64,000 nt of DNA from positions 45,430 through 109,429 of the forward strand of contig CANGNS010000011.1 of the NCBI GenBank assembly GCA_947455465.1, written 5' to 3'. Made by a program: the position numbers and the translations under genes. This document shows positions 49,275 through 59,137 of this stretch, piece by piece. The notes under the pieces were generated by a model. The model was not told where the DNA came from, searched no databases, and saw nothing but the letters and a program-made list of their open reading frames with translations. Position 1 is the stretch's first letter. Every line of letters begins with the position of its first letter. This DNA comes from Comamonadaceae bacterium (GTDB lineage Bacteria > Pseudomonadota > Gammaproteobacteria > Burkholderiales > Burkholderiaceae_C).

Positions 49275-49661
49275 ATGGACACCCAGGGCAAAGAACTGTC
49301 TCAAGACGCACTGGCACAGCTGGCTGCCGTCATCGAAAGCCGCAAGGCAGCGCACGGCGGCGACCCGCGGAGCAGCTACGTGGCCCGCCTCCTGGACAAG
49401 GGGCCGGACGCCTTTTTGAAGAAAATCGGCGAGGAAGCGACCGAGGTGGTCATGGCCGCCAAAGACCTGGACCACGGCGGCGACCCGGCCAAACTGGTCG
49501 GCGAGGTGGCCGATCTGTGGTTTCACTGCCTGATCACCCTGGCGCACTACGATTTGCACCCCCAGGACGTGATCGCCGAGTTGCGCCGGCGCGAGGGAAC
49601 CAGCGGTATCGAGGAAAAAGCCCTGCGCAAAGCCGTGCTGCGCGAGGCGCAGGAGCGTTAA
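49275..49661 (+). CDS. hisE: phosphoribosyl-ATP pyrophosphatase
   Basis: 128 residues, all-alpha MazG-like fold with [25 protein letters not shown] and a C-terminal [15 protein letters not shown]. Starts immediately after the hisI stop. HisI and HisE are separate proteins here, as in other betaproteobacteria. Confidence 0.96.
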   Translation: MDTQGKELSQDALAQLAAVIESRKAAHGGDPRSSYVARLLDKGPDAFLKKIGEEATEVVMAAKDLDHGGDPAKLVGEVADLWFHCLITLAHYDLHPQDVIAELRRREGTSGIEEKALRKAVLREAQER

Positions 49662-49693
49662 ATTACGTTTTTTTGAGTTGAGAGCTGCTTGCC

Positions 49694-50071
49694 ATGGACG
49701 CCCATTCCCACCCCGCGCACGACCCCGATTGCTTGTTTTGCAAGATCGTGGCCAAAAAAATCCCCTCCCGGCCGGTCTATGAGGACGAAGATTTTTACGC
49801 CTTCCACGACATCGCCCCCTGGGCACCGGTGCATTTTTTGCTGATTCCCAAGCTGCATATCGCTTCCATGGCCCATGTCACCGCCCAAGATGCCCCACTT
49901 TTGGGCCGCATGATGGCCTTGGTGCCCCAGCTGGCATTGCAAGAGGGCTGTAACCCCTACCCCGAGGGCGGCTTTCGCCTGGTAACCAATACCGGGGCCG
50001 AAGGCGGGCAGGAGGTGCGCCACCTGCATTGGCACGTGATGGGCGGCCCCCGGCCCTGGTTGCGCGGCTGA
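49694..50071 (+). CDS. HIT-family protein (HinT-like)
   Basis: 125 residues. C-terminal His triad HLHWHVMGG; the N-terminal DCLFCKIVAKKIPSRPVYEDEDFYAFHDIAPWAPVHFLLIPKLHIAS is typical of HinT-type nucleotidyl hydrolases that act on purine nucleoside phosphoramidates. Conserved neighbour of hisE and tatA in betaproteobacteria. Confidence 0.93.
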   Translation: MDAHSHPAHDPDCLFCKIVAKKIPSRPVYEDEDFYAFHDIAPWAPVHFLLIPKLHIASMAHVTAQDAPLLGRMMALVPQLALQEGCNPYPEGGFRLVTNTGAEGGQEVRHLHWHVMGGPRPWLRG

Positions 50072-50135
50072 AAGCCGCAGCCCCGGGCGGGGCTTGCCCG
50101 CAAGACTAGAATTCCCCCTCAATTAGGAGAACCGT

Positions 50136-50372
50136 ATGGGTTTGTCAACGACGCATCTGATCATTTTTCTGGTCATCATTGTGGTGATCTTCGGCACCAA
50201 AAAGCTGCGCAACATCGGCTCGGACCTGGGTGGCGCGGTCAAAGGCTTTAAAGACGGCATGCGTGACGGCGGCGAAAAGCCGGCCGAAGCGGCGCCCCCG
50301 GCGCAGCAAGTGGCAGCCAGCGCCCCGGTGGCCAAAGACACCATCGACGTGCAGGCCACTAACAAGCATTAA
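50136..50372 (+). CDS. tatA: Sec-independent protein translocase TatA
   Basis: 78 residues. N-terminal transmembrane helix (about 5-21), the conserved [21 protein letters not shown] hinge and amphipathic helix, then a disordered Ala/Pro tail. A TAGGAG-type Shine-Dalgarno precedes ATG 50136. First gene of tatABC. Confidence 0.95.
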   Translation: MGLSTTHLIIFLVIIVVIFGTKKLRNIGSDLGGAVKGFKDGMRDGGEKPAEAAPPAQQVAASAPVAKDTIDVQATNKH

Positions 50373-50414
50373 TTGCTGTTTGCCCGTTTGCCGCACCGCA
50401 TGAGCACGCCCTAA

Positions 50415-50873
50415 GTGTTTGACATTGGCGTTACCAAGCTCGCCATCGTGGGCGGCATTGCCCTGATCGTGATCGGGCCGGAAAAGCTGCCCGGCCTGGC
50501 GCGCACGATAGGTACGATGTTGGGCCGGGCACGCCGCTATGTGGCCGAGGTCAAAGAAGAAGTCAACCGCTCCATGGACCTGGAGGAGCTACGCAAAGCG
50601 CAAAGCACCTTGCAAGAGGCCGCGCACGCGGTGCAGCATTCCATAGACGAGAGCGCGGCAGCCATAGAAAACTCCATCGCCGAGGCCAAAGCCAAAGAGG
50701 CGCTGAGCGGGCCGGTGCCCTACTACTCGACCTACCGACCCGTCAAAAAGCGCTGGCGCGCCAAAATCGGCGCCACGCCCCAGTGGTACAAAGCGCGCAA
50801 TGGCGTGCGTACGCGGGCTTTGTCGGGCGCAGCGCGCGTGGCCCGTTTTCGGCCCCCTAAGACCTCGGCATGA
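50415..50873 (+). CDS. tatB: Sec-independent protein translocase TatB
   Basis: 152 residues beginning [33 protein letters not shown], the TatB pattern (Glu in the helix and GPEKLP hinge). An amphipathic helix and basic tail follow. Uses a GTG start at 50415. Overlaps tatC by 4 bp. Confidence 0.95.
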   Translation: MFDIGVTKLAIVGGIALIVIGPEKLPGLARTIGTMLGRARRYVAEVKEEVNRSMDLEELRKAQSTLQEAAHAVQHSIDESAAAIENSIAEAKAKEALSGPVPYYSTYRPVKKRWRAKIGATPQWYKARNGVRTRALSGAARVARFRPPKTSA

Positions 50874-51661
50874 GCGAATCCAAACCCCCTGAAGACGAAC
50901 TGGCCGGCACCGAGCAGCCCTTTGTGCAGCACTTGATCGAGCTGCGCGACCGCCTGCTGCGCGCGGTGTATGGCATCGCCGCGATTTTTGCCGTCCTGGC
51001 GTTTTTCCCTGGCCCGTCGCAGCTATACGACTATTTGGCCATGCCTTTGGTCAAGGCCCTGCCCGAGGGCTCCAAGATGATTGCCGTGGGCGTGGTCTCG
51101 CCCTTTTTGGTGCCGATCAAGGTAACGGTGCTGGCGGCCATTGCCCTGTCTTTGCCCTGGATTCTTTACCAGCTTTGGGCCTTTGTCGCGCCGGGTTTGT
51201 ACAAGCACGAGAAAAGGCTGGTCTTGCCGCTGGTAACGGCCAGCACCTTGCTGTTTTACTGCGGCGCGGCGTTTTGCTACTTTTTTGTATTCGGCCAGGC
51301 CTTTCCGGCCATCCAAAAAATGGCGCCTATTTCGGTGGCTGTCAGCCCGGATATCGAGGCTTATCTGGACTTTGTGATCACCATGTTTATCGCCTTTGGC
51401 GTGGCCTTTGAGGTGCCTATTGTGGTGGTCATCCTGGCGCGCTTGGGCGTGGTGACGCTGGTGCAACTGCGGGCATGGCGCACCTACTTTATCGTTGCGG
51501 CGGCGGCGGTCTCGGGCCTGGTGACGCCGCCTGACCCGGTCTCGATGATCGCGCTGCTCGTGCCTATGTGCTTGCTCTATGAGCTGGGCATTTTGGCCGC
51601 GCAAGTGTTTATCCGCCACACGCAGGCGCCCGACGCCGAGCCCGGCGGCGAGACGCCGTAG
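50870..51661 (+). CDS. tatC: twin-arginine translocase subunit TatC
   Basis: 263 residues, six transmembrane helices. N-terminal [12 protein letters not shown] and the periplasmic/transmembrane pattern with [44 protein letters not shown] and [12 protein letters not shown]. Receptor for RR signal peptides such as that of MsrP in this window. Confidence 0.97.
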   Translation: MSESKPPEDELAGTEQPFVQHLIELRDRLLRAVYGIAAIFAVLAFFPGPSQLYDYLAMPLVKALPEGSKMIAVGVVSPFLVPIKVTVLAAIALSLPWILYQLWAFVAPGLYKHEKRLVLPLVTASTLLFYCGAAFCYFFVFGQAFPAIQKMAPISVAVSPDIEAYLDFVITMFIAFGVAFEVPIVVVILARLGVVTLVQLRAWRTYFIVAAAAVSGLVTPPDPVSMIALLVPMCLLYELGILAAQVFIRHTQAPDAEPGGETP

Positions 51662-51679
51662 GCGGCCAGGCCGAAAGTT

Positions 51680-52822
51680 TTAGCGGCTTGGTTTGCCCGG
51701 ACGGGGCCGAACGCCCGGTGTCAGCGTCAGTTGCAGCACCGTTTTTTTGCGCTGCACGCTGAGCTTGGCCGCAGCGCCTGGCTTTAAGGCCGCCACCGCG
51801 CTGAGCAAATGCGTCACGTCATCGACGGGCGTCTCGCCAATGGAGAGCACCACATCGCCGGGCACGATGCCCGCTTGCGCCGCCGGGCCGCCTTGCATGA
51901 CGCCCGTGATCACCACACCATGGTCGGCAACGATGCCAAAGGCCTCGGCGATTTCGGGCGACAAGTCGTTGGGCTCCACGCCGATCCAGCCGCGTGTGAC
52001 CTGCCCGTCGCGCACAATGCTCTCGAGCACCTGCTTGGCCGTGGACACCGGGATAGCAAAGCCAATGCCCAAATTGCCTCCCGAGCGCGAATAAATTGCC
52101 GTGTTAATGCCCAGCAAATGCCCCTGGCTGTCCACCAGCGCGCCGCCTGAGTTGCCGGGGTTGATGGCCGCGTCGGTCTGGATGAAATTCTCAAAAGTGT
52201 TAATGCGCTGGTTGCGCCCCAGCGCGCTGACGATGCCGCTGGTCACGGTCTGGCCCACGCCAAACGGGTTGCCAATGGCCAGCACCTGGTCGCCGACCTG
52301 CGCTTTGTCCGAATCGCCCAGCACCATCACGGGCAGTTTGTCTAGCGTGATTTTGAGCACCGCCAAATCGCTGTCCGGGTCGGTGCCTATGATTTTGGCG
52401 CGCGCATGGCGCTGGTCACTCAGGATGACTTCGATCTGCTCAGCGCCTTCGACCACATGGTTGTTGGTCAGGATGTAGCCGCTGTCGCTCACGATCACGC
52501 CGCTGCCTATGCCCGAGGAGGGCTCTTCGCTATCCGTATCAGGTGTGCCATGAAAAAAGCGGTTCCAGGGGGCAGCCAACTCGGGTCCGCGCCGGCGCCC
52601 CTGGCTGGTGTTGATGCTCACCACCGATTGCGCTGCCAGGTGCGCCGCTGTGCGAAAACTGCCCATGGGCACCTCGTCCGTTGGGGCGGCGGGGGCCTGC
52701 AACAAAGCCACCGGCCCGCTGCCGCGCGGTGCCAGCCAGGCGGGCTTGAGAGTCAAAACAACAAAATAAGCCGCCAAAACCACCGTGGTGGTTTGGGAAA
52801 ACAGCAACCAAAGACGCTTCAT
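51680..52822 (-). CDS. DegS/DegQ-like trypsin-like periplasmic serine protease with one PDZ domain
   Basis: 380 residues. An N-terminal uncleaved membrane anchor (about 8-28), protease domain with catalytic His122 (TNNHVV), Asp152 (DSDLAVLKI) and Ser225 (NPGNSGGALV), then a single PDZ domain (about 275-370). One PDZ and a retained anchor fit DegS-like regulated proteases more than DegP. ATG 52820-52822; the open frame continues upstream without homology. It converges on tatC. Confidence 0.9.
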   Translation of the reverse strand: MKRLWLLFSQTTTVVLAAYFVVLTLKPAWLAPRGSGPVALLQAPAAPTDEVPMGSFRTAAHLAAQSVVSINTSQGRRRGPELAAPWNRFFHGTPDTDSEEPSSGIGSGVIVSDSGYILTNNHVVEGAEQIEVILSDQRHARAKIIGTDPDSDLAVLKITLDKLPVMVLGDSDKAQVGDQVLAIGNPFGVGQTVTSGIVSALGRNQRINTFENFIQTDAAINPGNSGGALVDSQGHLLGINTAIYSRSGGNLGIGFAIPVSTAKQVLESIVRDGQVTRGWIGVEPNDLSPEIAEAFGIVADHGVVITGVMQGGPAAQAGIVPGDVVLSIGETPVDDVTHLLSAVAALKPGAAAKLSVQRKKTVLQLTLTPGVRPRPGKPSR

Positions 52823-52959
52823 CGCAAACTTTATCCTCGTGGGCCGCAGTGCGCGGCAACGGAAATTGTAGGTGGCGCACCGCGCGCGCACCGGCCGATA
52901 ATGCAAAGACCGGTAATTCTTATTTTTCAGCTTTACAAAGCAGGCCTGCGCCACACACC

Positions 52960-53715
52960 ATGACCGACCACCTCGCCTTGCTCCATGCGTTTGACACACT
53001 GCTCGAGCCTGCCCGCTTCAAAGACTACGGCCCCAACGGCCTGCAGGTGGAGGGGCGCCGCCCGATTCGTACGCTGGTTTCGGGCGTGACGGCCAGTGTG
53101 GCGCTGATCGAGGCAGCTATCGCGGCCCAGGCGGACGCCATCGTGGTGCACCACGGCCTGTTTTGGCGTGGTCAGGACGGGCGCGTTACTGGTTGGATGC
53201 GCCAGCGCCTGGCGTTGTTGCTGGCCCACGACATCCATTTGTACGCCTACCACCTGCCGCTGGACGCCCACCCCACGCTAGGCAACAACGCCCAACTCGG
53301 CCAGCGCCTGGGCCTGGTGGCCGAGGGCCGCTTTGGCGAACAGTCCATCGGCTGGATGGGCCGTCCGCACGGCGCTGCCTTTGCCAGCGCGCAGGCGCTG
53401 GCCGACCATGTGCAGGCGGCGCTGGGCCGTCCAGCCGTGCTGGTGCAAGGTGCCAGCGGCCCGGTGCAGCGCGTCGCCTGGTGCACCGGCGGCGCCCAGG
53501 GCTATTTCGAGGAAGCCATCGCGGCCGGAGCCCAAGCTTTTATTACCGGCGAAATTTCCGAGCCCCAGGCCCACTATGCGCGCGAGTGCGGCGTGAGCTT
53601 CATCGCCTGCGGCCACCACGCCAGCGAGCGCTACGGCGTGCAGGCGCTGGCCAGCCAGGTGGCGGCCGATTTGGGGCTGGGCCACCAATTTATTGACGTG
53701 GACAACCCCGCATGA
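52960..53715 (+). CDS. Nif3-like dinuclear metal-binding protein (YbgI/GCH1-type)
   Basis: 251 residues. Metal ligands are in VVHHGLFW and ACGHHASERYG, with a third group in HLPLDAHPTLGNN. The family was once thought to act as GTP cyclohydrolase 1 type 2; its true role is unresolved. ATG 52960 is the first one after the divergent protease promoter. Overlaps pdxA by 4 bp. Confidence 0.9.
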   Translation: MTDHLALLHAFDTLLEPARFKDYGPNGLQVEGRRPIRTLVSGVTASVALIEAAIAAQADAIVVHHGLFWRGQDGRVTGWMRQRLALLLAHDIHLYAYHLPLDAHPTLGNNAQLGQRLGLVAEGRFGEQSIGWMGRPHGAAFASAQALADHVQAALGRPAVLVQGASGPVQRVAWCTGGAQGYFEEAIAAGAQAFITGEISEPQAHYARECGVSFIACGHHASERYGVQALASQVAADLGLGHQFIDVDNPA

Positions 53716-54791
53716 GCGCCGCTGTAGGCGACTACCCGCCGCTGGCCCAACCGCTGGCCATCACCATGGGCGACGCGGCCGGTATCGGGCCCGAAATCAT
53801 TGCCAAAGGCTTTGCCGCCGAGCCGCAGCGGTTTGCGGGCTGCTTCGTGGCCGGCGATGTACAGGCCATGCGCCGGGCCAGCGCGCTGGCTGGGCGCGTG
53901 CCAGCCTGGCCGGTGGTGGCTTTGAGCGATCCTGCGCAGGCGTTGTCGGTGCCGCCGGGCTGTTTGCCGGTGTTCCAGATCGGGCAGGCGCTGGGCCCGG
54001 TCGCCTACGGGCACGTCAGTGCAGCGGCGGGGCGCTTTGCCGGCCAATGTGTCCAATGGGCCGCGCAAGAGGCGCTGCAAGGCAATTTGGCCGGCTTGGT
54101 GACGGCGCCGCTGCACAAACAGGCGCTGTCCGAAGCGGGGCCGCCGTTTGACAGCTACCCTGGCCACACCGAAATGCTCCAAGCCTTGGCCGCCGCCCAC
54201 GCCGGCGTGGGTGTGGACCAAATGCCGGTGCGCATGATGCTGGCCAACCCCCAGCTGCGCGTGGTGCTGGTAAGCATCCACATGGCGCTGCGCCAGGCCA
54301 TCGAGGCGGTGACTACGGCCCGCGTGCTGGAGACCATCGTCATTACCGACCGCGCCCTGCGCCGCGCGCTAGGGCGTGCCCCGCGCATCGCCGTGGCGGG
54401 CCTGAACCCGCATGCGGGCGAGGGCGGGCTGTTTGGCCGCGAGGAAGCGGACATCATCGCCCCGGCCATTGCCCAAGCGCAGGCGCTGGGCTGCGATGCC
54501 AGCGGCCCCTGGCCACCCGACACCGTTTTTATGCAAGCCCGCGCCAATGACCAGGGGCCGGGCGCTTTTGATGTGGTGGTGGCGATGTACCACGACCAGG
54601 GCCTGATTCCGGTGAAATACCTGGGTGTGGAGGAGGGCGTCAACCTCACCTTGGGCTTGCCTTTGGTGCGCACCAGCCCGGACCACGGGACCGCTTTTGA
54701 CATCGCCGGGCGCGGCTGCGCAGACGCGGCCAGCCTGATTTGCGCCGTGGGCATGGCCCGCCAGTGGGCTTTGTCGCAGGCGGGCGCCTGA
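53712..54791 (+). CDS. pdxA: 4-hydroxythreonine-4-phosphate dehydrogenase
   Basis: 359 residues; NAD-dependent step of the DXP-dependent pyridoxal phosphate pathway. ITMGDAAGIGPEIIAKGF, GLVTAPLHKQALSEAGPPFDSYPGHTEML with metal-binding His, GLNPHAGEGGLFG and YHDQGLIPVKYLG. Coupled to the Nif3-like gene. Confidence 0.96.
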   Translation: MSAAVGDYPPLAQPLAITMGDAAGIGPEIIAKGFAAEPQRFAGCFVAGDVQAMRRASALAGRVPAWPVVALSDPAQALSVPPGCLPVFQIGQALGPVAYGHVSAAAGRFAGQCVQWAAQEALQGNLAGLVTAPLHKQALSEAGPPFDSYPGHTEMLQALAAAHAGVGVDQMPVRMMLANPQLRVVLVSIHMALRQAIEAVTTARVLETIVITDRALRRALGRAPRIAVAGLNPHAGEGGLFGREEADIIAPAIAQAQALGCDASGPWPPDTVFMQARANDQGPGAFDVVVAMYHDQGLIPVKYLGVEEGVNLTLGLPLVRTSPDHGTAFDIAGRGCADAASLICAVGMARQWALSQAGA

Positions 54792-54888
54792 AAACCCCCG
54801 CCCCCAGGGCGCCCGCCGCAAGGGAACTGCAAGTCGGGCTCAGATACAATGCACGGTTACCCTTTAGTGATTTTTCTTGAGGATTCTC

Positions 54889-55503
54889 ATGAGCGACACC
54901 CTCGCCGGTTCCACACCGAACGACCCCAGCAAGCGGACCTGGATCATCACCTCGAGCTGCGTGGGCGCAGCCGGTGCCTTGGCCACCGCAGTTCCTTTTG
55001 TCAGCTCCTTCCAGCCTTCCGAGCGCGCTAAAGCGGCGGGTGCGGCCGTGGAAGTGGACATTTCTTCCATCAAACCTGGCGAAAAACTGACCGTCGAGTG
55101 GCGCGGCAAGCCGGTGTGGGTGGTGCGTCGCACACCCGAGCAATTGGCCGCACTCGCCGGTTTGGACAGCTCGCTGGCCGATCCCAATTCGCAGCGCAAA
55201 GCCGACGAAATCACGCCCAAATATGCACGCAACCCCGCCCGCGCGATCAAGCCGGAGTACCTGGTCGTGGTCGGTATCTGCACGCACTTGGGCTGCTCGC
55301 CGTCGGACAAGTTCCAAATGGGCGCACAACCCTCGCTGCCCGACGACTGGAAAGGTGGCTTTTTGTGCCCTTGCCACGGCTCGACCTTTGACATGGCTGG
55401 CCGCGTATTTAAAAACAAGCCCGCGCCGGACAACCTGGAAGTGCCGCCACACATGTACCTCTCCGACAGCAAGCTGCTGATCGGTGAAGACACACAAGCC
55501 TGA
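54889..55503 (+). CDS. petA: ubiquinol-cytochrome c reductase iron-sulfur (Rieske) subunit
   Basis: 204 residues. An N-terminal anchor with a Tat-like KR (SKRTWIITSS, residues 14-23) is followed by a hydrophobic helix. The [2Fe-2S] ligands are Cys131/His133 in CTHLGC and Cys160/His163 in CPCHGS. ATG 54889 has TGAGGA upstream. A -10-like TACAAT lies at 54845-54850. First gene of petABC. Confidence 0.96.
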   Translation: MSDTLAGSTPNDPSKRTWIITSSCVGAAGALATAVPFVSSFQPSERAKAAGAAVEVDISSIKPGEKLTVEWRGKPVWVVRRTPEQLAALAGLDSSLADPNSQRKADEITPKYARNPARAIKPEYLVVVGICTHLGCSPSDKFQMGAQPSLPDDWKGGFLCPCHGSTFDMAGRVFKNKPAPDNLEVPPHMYLSDSKLLIGEDTQA

Positions 55504-55525
55504 CCCCACGCCCCCGGAGCACCCC

Positions 55526-56938
55526 ATGGCTGAATTCAAAGACATTTCCCCCAACGCGCCGGCCAGCGCCAAACTTGGCAACTGGCTGAACAATCGCTTT
55601 CCCACCGCTTTTGACGCCTACCGCGTCCACATGGCTGAGTACTACGCGCCCAAGAACTTCAATTTTTGGTACATCTTTGGCTCGCTGTCGCTGCTGGTAC
55701 TGGTGATCCAGATCGTCACCGGCATCTTCTTGGTCATGCATTACAAGCCCGATGCGGCGCTGGCCTTTGGCTCGGTCGAGTACATCATGCGCGACGTGCC
55801 CTGGGGCTGGTTGATTCGCTATATGCACTCCACCGGCGCTTCGGCCTTCTTTATCGTGGTCTATCTGCACATGTTCCGTGGCCTGATGTATGGCAGCTAC
55901 CGCAAGCCGCGCGAGCTGGTTTGGCTGTTTGGCTGTGCCATCTTCCTGTGCCTGATGGCCGAAGCCTTTATGGGCTACTTGCTTCCCTGGGGCCAGATGA
56001 GCTACTGGGGCGCGCAGGTGATTGTCAATTTGTTTGCCGCCGTGCCTTTTGTCGGCCCCGATCTGGCTTTGCTGATCCGTGGCGACTATGTGGTGGGCGA
56101 TGCAACGCTGAACCGCTTCTTTAGTTTCCACGTGATCGCCGTGCCCCTGGTGCTGCTCGGCTTGGTGGTAGCGCACTTGCTGGCCCTGCACGATGTGGGC
56201 TCCAACAACCCCGACGGTGTGGAGATCAAAGGGCCTAACGCACCCAAGGACGCCAAGGGCCATCCGCTGGACGGCATCCCTTTTCATCCCTACTACACAG
56301 TGCATGACATTTTTGCGGTCAGCATGTTCTTGATGGTGTTTACCGCCATCATCTTCTTTGCGCCCGAGTTCGGTGGCTACTTCCTGGAGTACAACAACTT
56401 CATTCCGGCCGATCCGCTCAAGACCCCGCTGCACATTGCACCGGTGTGGTATTTCACGCCTTACTACTCCATGCTGCGCGCCATCACTTCCGAGATGGTG
56501 CTGGCCCTGATTGCTTGTATTTGGGCAGGTGCTCTGGTGAGCGTGACGCGCTTGCAGTTGGCCGCCTTGTTCAAGGTGGTCATTTTGGGCGGCGCGGTGG
56601 TCCTGACGGCCATGATGCTCTCGATTGACGCCAAGTTCTGGGGTGTCGTCGTCATGGGCGGCGCGGTGGTGATTCTGTTCTTCCTGCCGTGGCTGGACAA
56701 CTGCGCGGTCAAGTCGATCCGCTACCGCCCCGATTGGCACAAGTACATGTACGCCATTTTCGTGATCAACTTTGTGGTGCTGGCCTACTTGGGCGTGCAG
56801 CCGCCGTCGCCGGTGGGCGAGCGTGTCTCGCAAGTGGGCACTTTGTTCTACTTCGGTTTCTTCTTGCTGATGCCGTGGTGGAGCAAGATGGGCCAAGCCA
56901 AGCCTGTGCCCAGCCGTGTTGTTTTTGCTGCCCACTGA
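55526..56938 (+). CDS. petB: cytochrome b of the bc1 complex
   Basis: 470 residues. Haem His pairs are in RYMHSTGASAFFIVVYLHMFRG and FFSFHVIAVPLVLLGLVVAHLLALH; the PEWYF-equivalent Qo motif appears as PVWYF. Eight or more membrane helices, with a C-terminal extension typical of proteobacterial forms. GGAG precedes ATG 55526. Confidence 0.96.
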   Translation: MAEFKDISPNAPASAKLGNWLNNRFPTAFDAYRVHMAEYYAPKNFNFWYIFGSLSLLVLVIQIVTGIFLVMHYKPDAALAFGSVEYIMRDVPWGWLIRYMHSTGASAFFIVVYLHMFRGLMYGSYRKPRELVWLFGCAIFLCLMAEAFMGYLLPWGQMSYWGAQVIVNLFAAVPFVGPDLALLIRGDYVVGDATLNRFFSFHVIAVPLVLLGLVVAHLLALHDVGSNNPDGVEIKGPNAPKDAKGHPLDGIPFHPYYTVHDIFAVSMFLMVFTAIIFFAPEFGGYFLEYNNFIPADPLKTPLHIAPVWYFTPYYSMLRAITSEMVLALIACIWAGALVSVTRLQLAALFKVVILGGAVVLTAMMLSIDAKFWGVVVMGGAVVILFFLPWLDNCAVKSIRYRPDWHKYMYAIFVINFVVLAYLGVQPPSPVGERVSQVGTLFYFGFFLLMPWWSKMGQAKPVPSRVVFAAH

Positions 56939-56951
56939 GCGGAGTTTTGAA

Positions 56952-57710
56952 ATGAAAAAGTTTGTACTCAGCTTTCTGATGGCATGTGCCCTGGTCTCGG
57001 GCGTACAGGCCAATAGCGGCGGTATCGCCTGGGACAAAGCGCCCAACAACCTCAATGACATGAGCGCGCTGCAAAACGGCGCCAAAGTCTTTGTCAACTA
57101 CTGCCTGAACTGCCATGCAGCGGCTTTCATGCGCTTTAACCGCCTGAAAGACATTGGCCTGACCGAGCAGCAGATCAAAGACAACCTGCTCTTTACCACC
57201 GACAAAGTGGGCGACACCATGAAGGTGGCTATCGATCCACGCCAGGCCAAAGACTGGTTCGGCGGCAACCCGCCGGACCTGACGGTGATTGCCCGCTCGC
57301 GCTCGGCGCCGGGTAAAGGCACAGGTGCCGACTACATCTACACCTACCTGCGCACTTACTACGTGGACGACACCAAAGCTACGGGCTGGAATAACCTGGC
57401 CTTCCCCAACGTGGGTATGCCCCACGCGCTGTGGGAGCTGCAAGGCAAGCGCGCGCCGATTTACGCGATGGAAGAAGCCCACGGCCACGAGGTGGAAGTC
57501 TTCAAAGGTTGGGAACAAATCACCCCCGGCAAGATGACGCCCCTGGAGTACGACCACATGGTGGGCGACCTGGTGGGCTACCTGCAGTGGATGTCCGAGC
57601 CAGCGCAAAGCAAACGCGTGCAAATTGGCGTCTGGGTGCTGGTCTTTTTGGGTGTCATGACCGTGGTTACCTGGCGCTTGAACGCCTCGTACTGGAAAGA
57701 CGTCAAGTAA
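56952..57710 (+). CDS. petC: cytochrome c1 of the bc1 complex
   Basis: 252 residues. Signal peptide (cleavage near Ala20), haem motif CLNCH at 51-55, GGNPPDLTVIARSRS, a Met-ligand region and one C-terminal membrane helix (about 224-243). Completes petABC; a strong terminator follows at 57761-57801. Confidence 0.96.
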   Translation: MKKFVLSFLMACALVSGVQANSGGIAWDKAPNNLNDMSALQNGAKVFVNYCLNCHAAAFMRFNRLKDIGLTEQQIKDNLLFTTDKVGDTMKVAIDPRQAKDWFGGNPPDLTVIARSRSAPGKGTGADYIYTYLRTYYVDDTKATGWNNLAFPNVGMPHALWELQGKRAPIYAMEEAHGHEVEVFKGWEQITPGKMTPLEYDHMVGDLVGYLQWMSEPAQSKRVQIGVWVLVFLGVMTVVTWRLNASYWKDVK

Positions 57711-57760
57711 TTTTTACAAGCAGCCAAACGCGCCCGCCCCACGGCGAGCGCATGGCGTCA

Positions 57761-57801
57761 GAGTGGGTCTGCGAAGCGCACCCACTCTTTTTAATTTTTA
57801 G
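57761..57801 (+). terminator. intrinsic terminator after petC
   Basis: GAGTGGGT (57761-57768) pairs with ACCCACTC (57780-57787) and is followed by a T-rich run to 57799. It lies between petC and sspA. Confidence 0.75.
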
Positions 57802-57813
57802 GAGTCCCCTGCC

Positions 57814-58425
57814 ATGATGGTGCTGTATTCAGGAACAACCTGCCCCTTCTCACACCGCTGCCGTTTTGTGCTGTTTGAAAAAGGCATGGACTTCGAAATC
57901 CGTGACGTGGATTTGTACAACAAGCCCGAAGACATCAATGTCATGAACCCCTACGGACAGGTGCCGATTCTGGTGGAGCGCGACCTGATTTTGTACGAGT
58001 CCAACATCATCAATGAATACATTGACGAGCGCTTCCCGCACCCGCAACTCATGCCCGGCGACCCGGTAGACCGTGCGCGTGTGCGTTTGTTCCTGCTCAA
58101 TTTCGAGAAAGAACTGTTTGTGCACGTCAGCACCCTGGAGTCGCGCAGCACCAAGAGCAATGAAAAAGCGTTGGAAAAAGCCCGCGCCCACATCCGTGAC
58201 CGCCTGACCCAATTGGCCCCCGTGTTTCTGAAGAACAAGTTCATGATGGGTGAGAACTTCTCCATGCTGGATGTGGCCATCGCGCCCTTGCTCTGGCGTC
58301 TGGAGTACTACGGTATCGACCTCAGCAAAAACGCGGCGCCTTTGCTCAAGTACGCCGAGCGCATCTTCTCGCGCCCGGCCTACATCGAGGCTTTGACCCC
58401 GTCTGAAAAGGTCATGCGCAAATAA
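57814..58425 (+). CDS. sspA: stringent starvation protein A
   Basis: 203 residues; GST-fold RNA-polymerase-associated protein. N-terminal thioredoxin-like domain with TTCPFSHRCRFVLFEKGMDFE, VDLYNKPEDINVMNPYGQVPILVERDL, then a helical domain ending KVMRK. Follows petC, as in many betaproteobacteria. SD AGGAG is present before ATG 57814; ATG 57817 is an alternative. Confidence 0.95.
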   Translation: MMVLYSGTTCPFSHRCRFVLFEKGMDFEIRDVDLYNKPEDINVMNPYGQVPILVERDLILYESNIINEYIDERFPHPQLMPGDPVDRARVRLFLLNFEKELFVHVSTLESRSTKSNEKALEKARAHIRDRLTQLAPVFLKNKFMMGENFSMLDVAIAPLLWRLEYYGIDLSKNAAPLLKYAERIFSRPAYIEALTPSEKVMRK

Positions 58426-58454
58426 AGCTGCTACGGCGCAAGCACACGCACACC

Positions 58455-58901
58455 ATGGCCACCTCCTTGCCCGTGACCTCTACCCGCCCGTACATGCTAC
58501 GTGCCATGTACGAGTGGTGCGTGGACAATGGGCTGACGCCCTATGTGGTGGTGGTGGTGGATGGCAGCGTGCGAGTGCCCATGGAGTTCGTGCAAAACGG
58601 CGAGATCGTGCTCAACGTCAGCATGGGAGCCACCAGCAACCTGCAAATCGGCAACGAGTATCTCGATTTCAAAGCGCGCTTTGGCGGCGTCGCGCGCGAT
58701 ATCAGCGTGCCCGTGGGCCGTATCACCGCCATTTATGCGCGGGAAAACGGCCAGGGTATGACCTTCCCGGTGGAAGCTGCGCCGGCCGCCGATGTGCCCC
58801 AGCCCTCCAAGCCTGTGGCGGTAAGCACCGAAGCACCACCAACGGATAGCAGCCCCACCGCCTCCAAGCCCGCGCGCCCCACACTCACGCGTATTAAGTA
58901 A
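58455..58901 (+). CDS. sspB: ClpXP protease specificity factor SspB
   Basis: 148 residues. Substrate-binding domain with TRPYMLRAMYEWCVDNGLTPYVVV and FGGVARDISVPVGRITAIYARENGQGM, a disordered Pro/Ala linker, and the C-terminal ClpX-binding tail PTLTRIK. It delivers ssrA-tagged proteins to ClpXP. Confidence 0.95.
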   Translation: MATSLPVTSTRPYMLRAMYEWCVDNGLTPYVVVVVDGSVRVPMEFVQNGEIVLNVSMGATSNLQIGNEYLDFKARFGGVARDISVPVGRITAIYARENGQGMTFPVEAAPAADVPQPSKPVAVSTEAPPTDSSPTASKPARPTLTRIK

Positions 58902-58961
58902 ACGGCAAAAAGCCATAGCAGGAAGGCAATCGCGCCAGGCCTGAAGTAGAATGCCACCCGT

Positions 58962-59037
58962 GCCGATTTAGCTCAGTTGGTAGAGCAACCGCCTTGTAAG
59001 CGGTAGGTCATCAGTTCGAATCCGATAATCGGCACCA
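58962..59037 (+). tRNA. tRNA-Thr (anticodon TGT)
   Basis: Cloverleaf: acceptor GCCGATT/AATCGGC, D-arm with AGCTCAGTTGGTAGAGC, anticodon loop CTTGTAA (anticodon TGT), T-arm with GTTCGAATCC, and encoded CCA at 59035-59037. Confidence 0.95.
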
Positions 59038-59073
59038 TTTCATTGCACCTTGTTGTGCGCAGATATAAAAAAA

Positions 59074-59106
59074 AGCCTGCATCCCTTACGGATGCAGGCT
59101 TTTTTG
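59074..59106. terminator. bidirectional intrinsic terminator
   Basis: An 11-bp perfect stem, AGCCTGCATCC and GGATGCAGGCT, with loop CTTAC, is flanked by an A-run on the left and T-run on the right. It serves tRNA-Thr from one side and the TonB receptor gene from the other. Confidence 0.9.
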
Positions 59107-59137
59107 CTTGGGCTTGGGGGCTGGCCAGCCCCAGGTA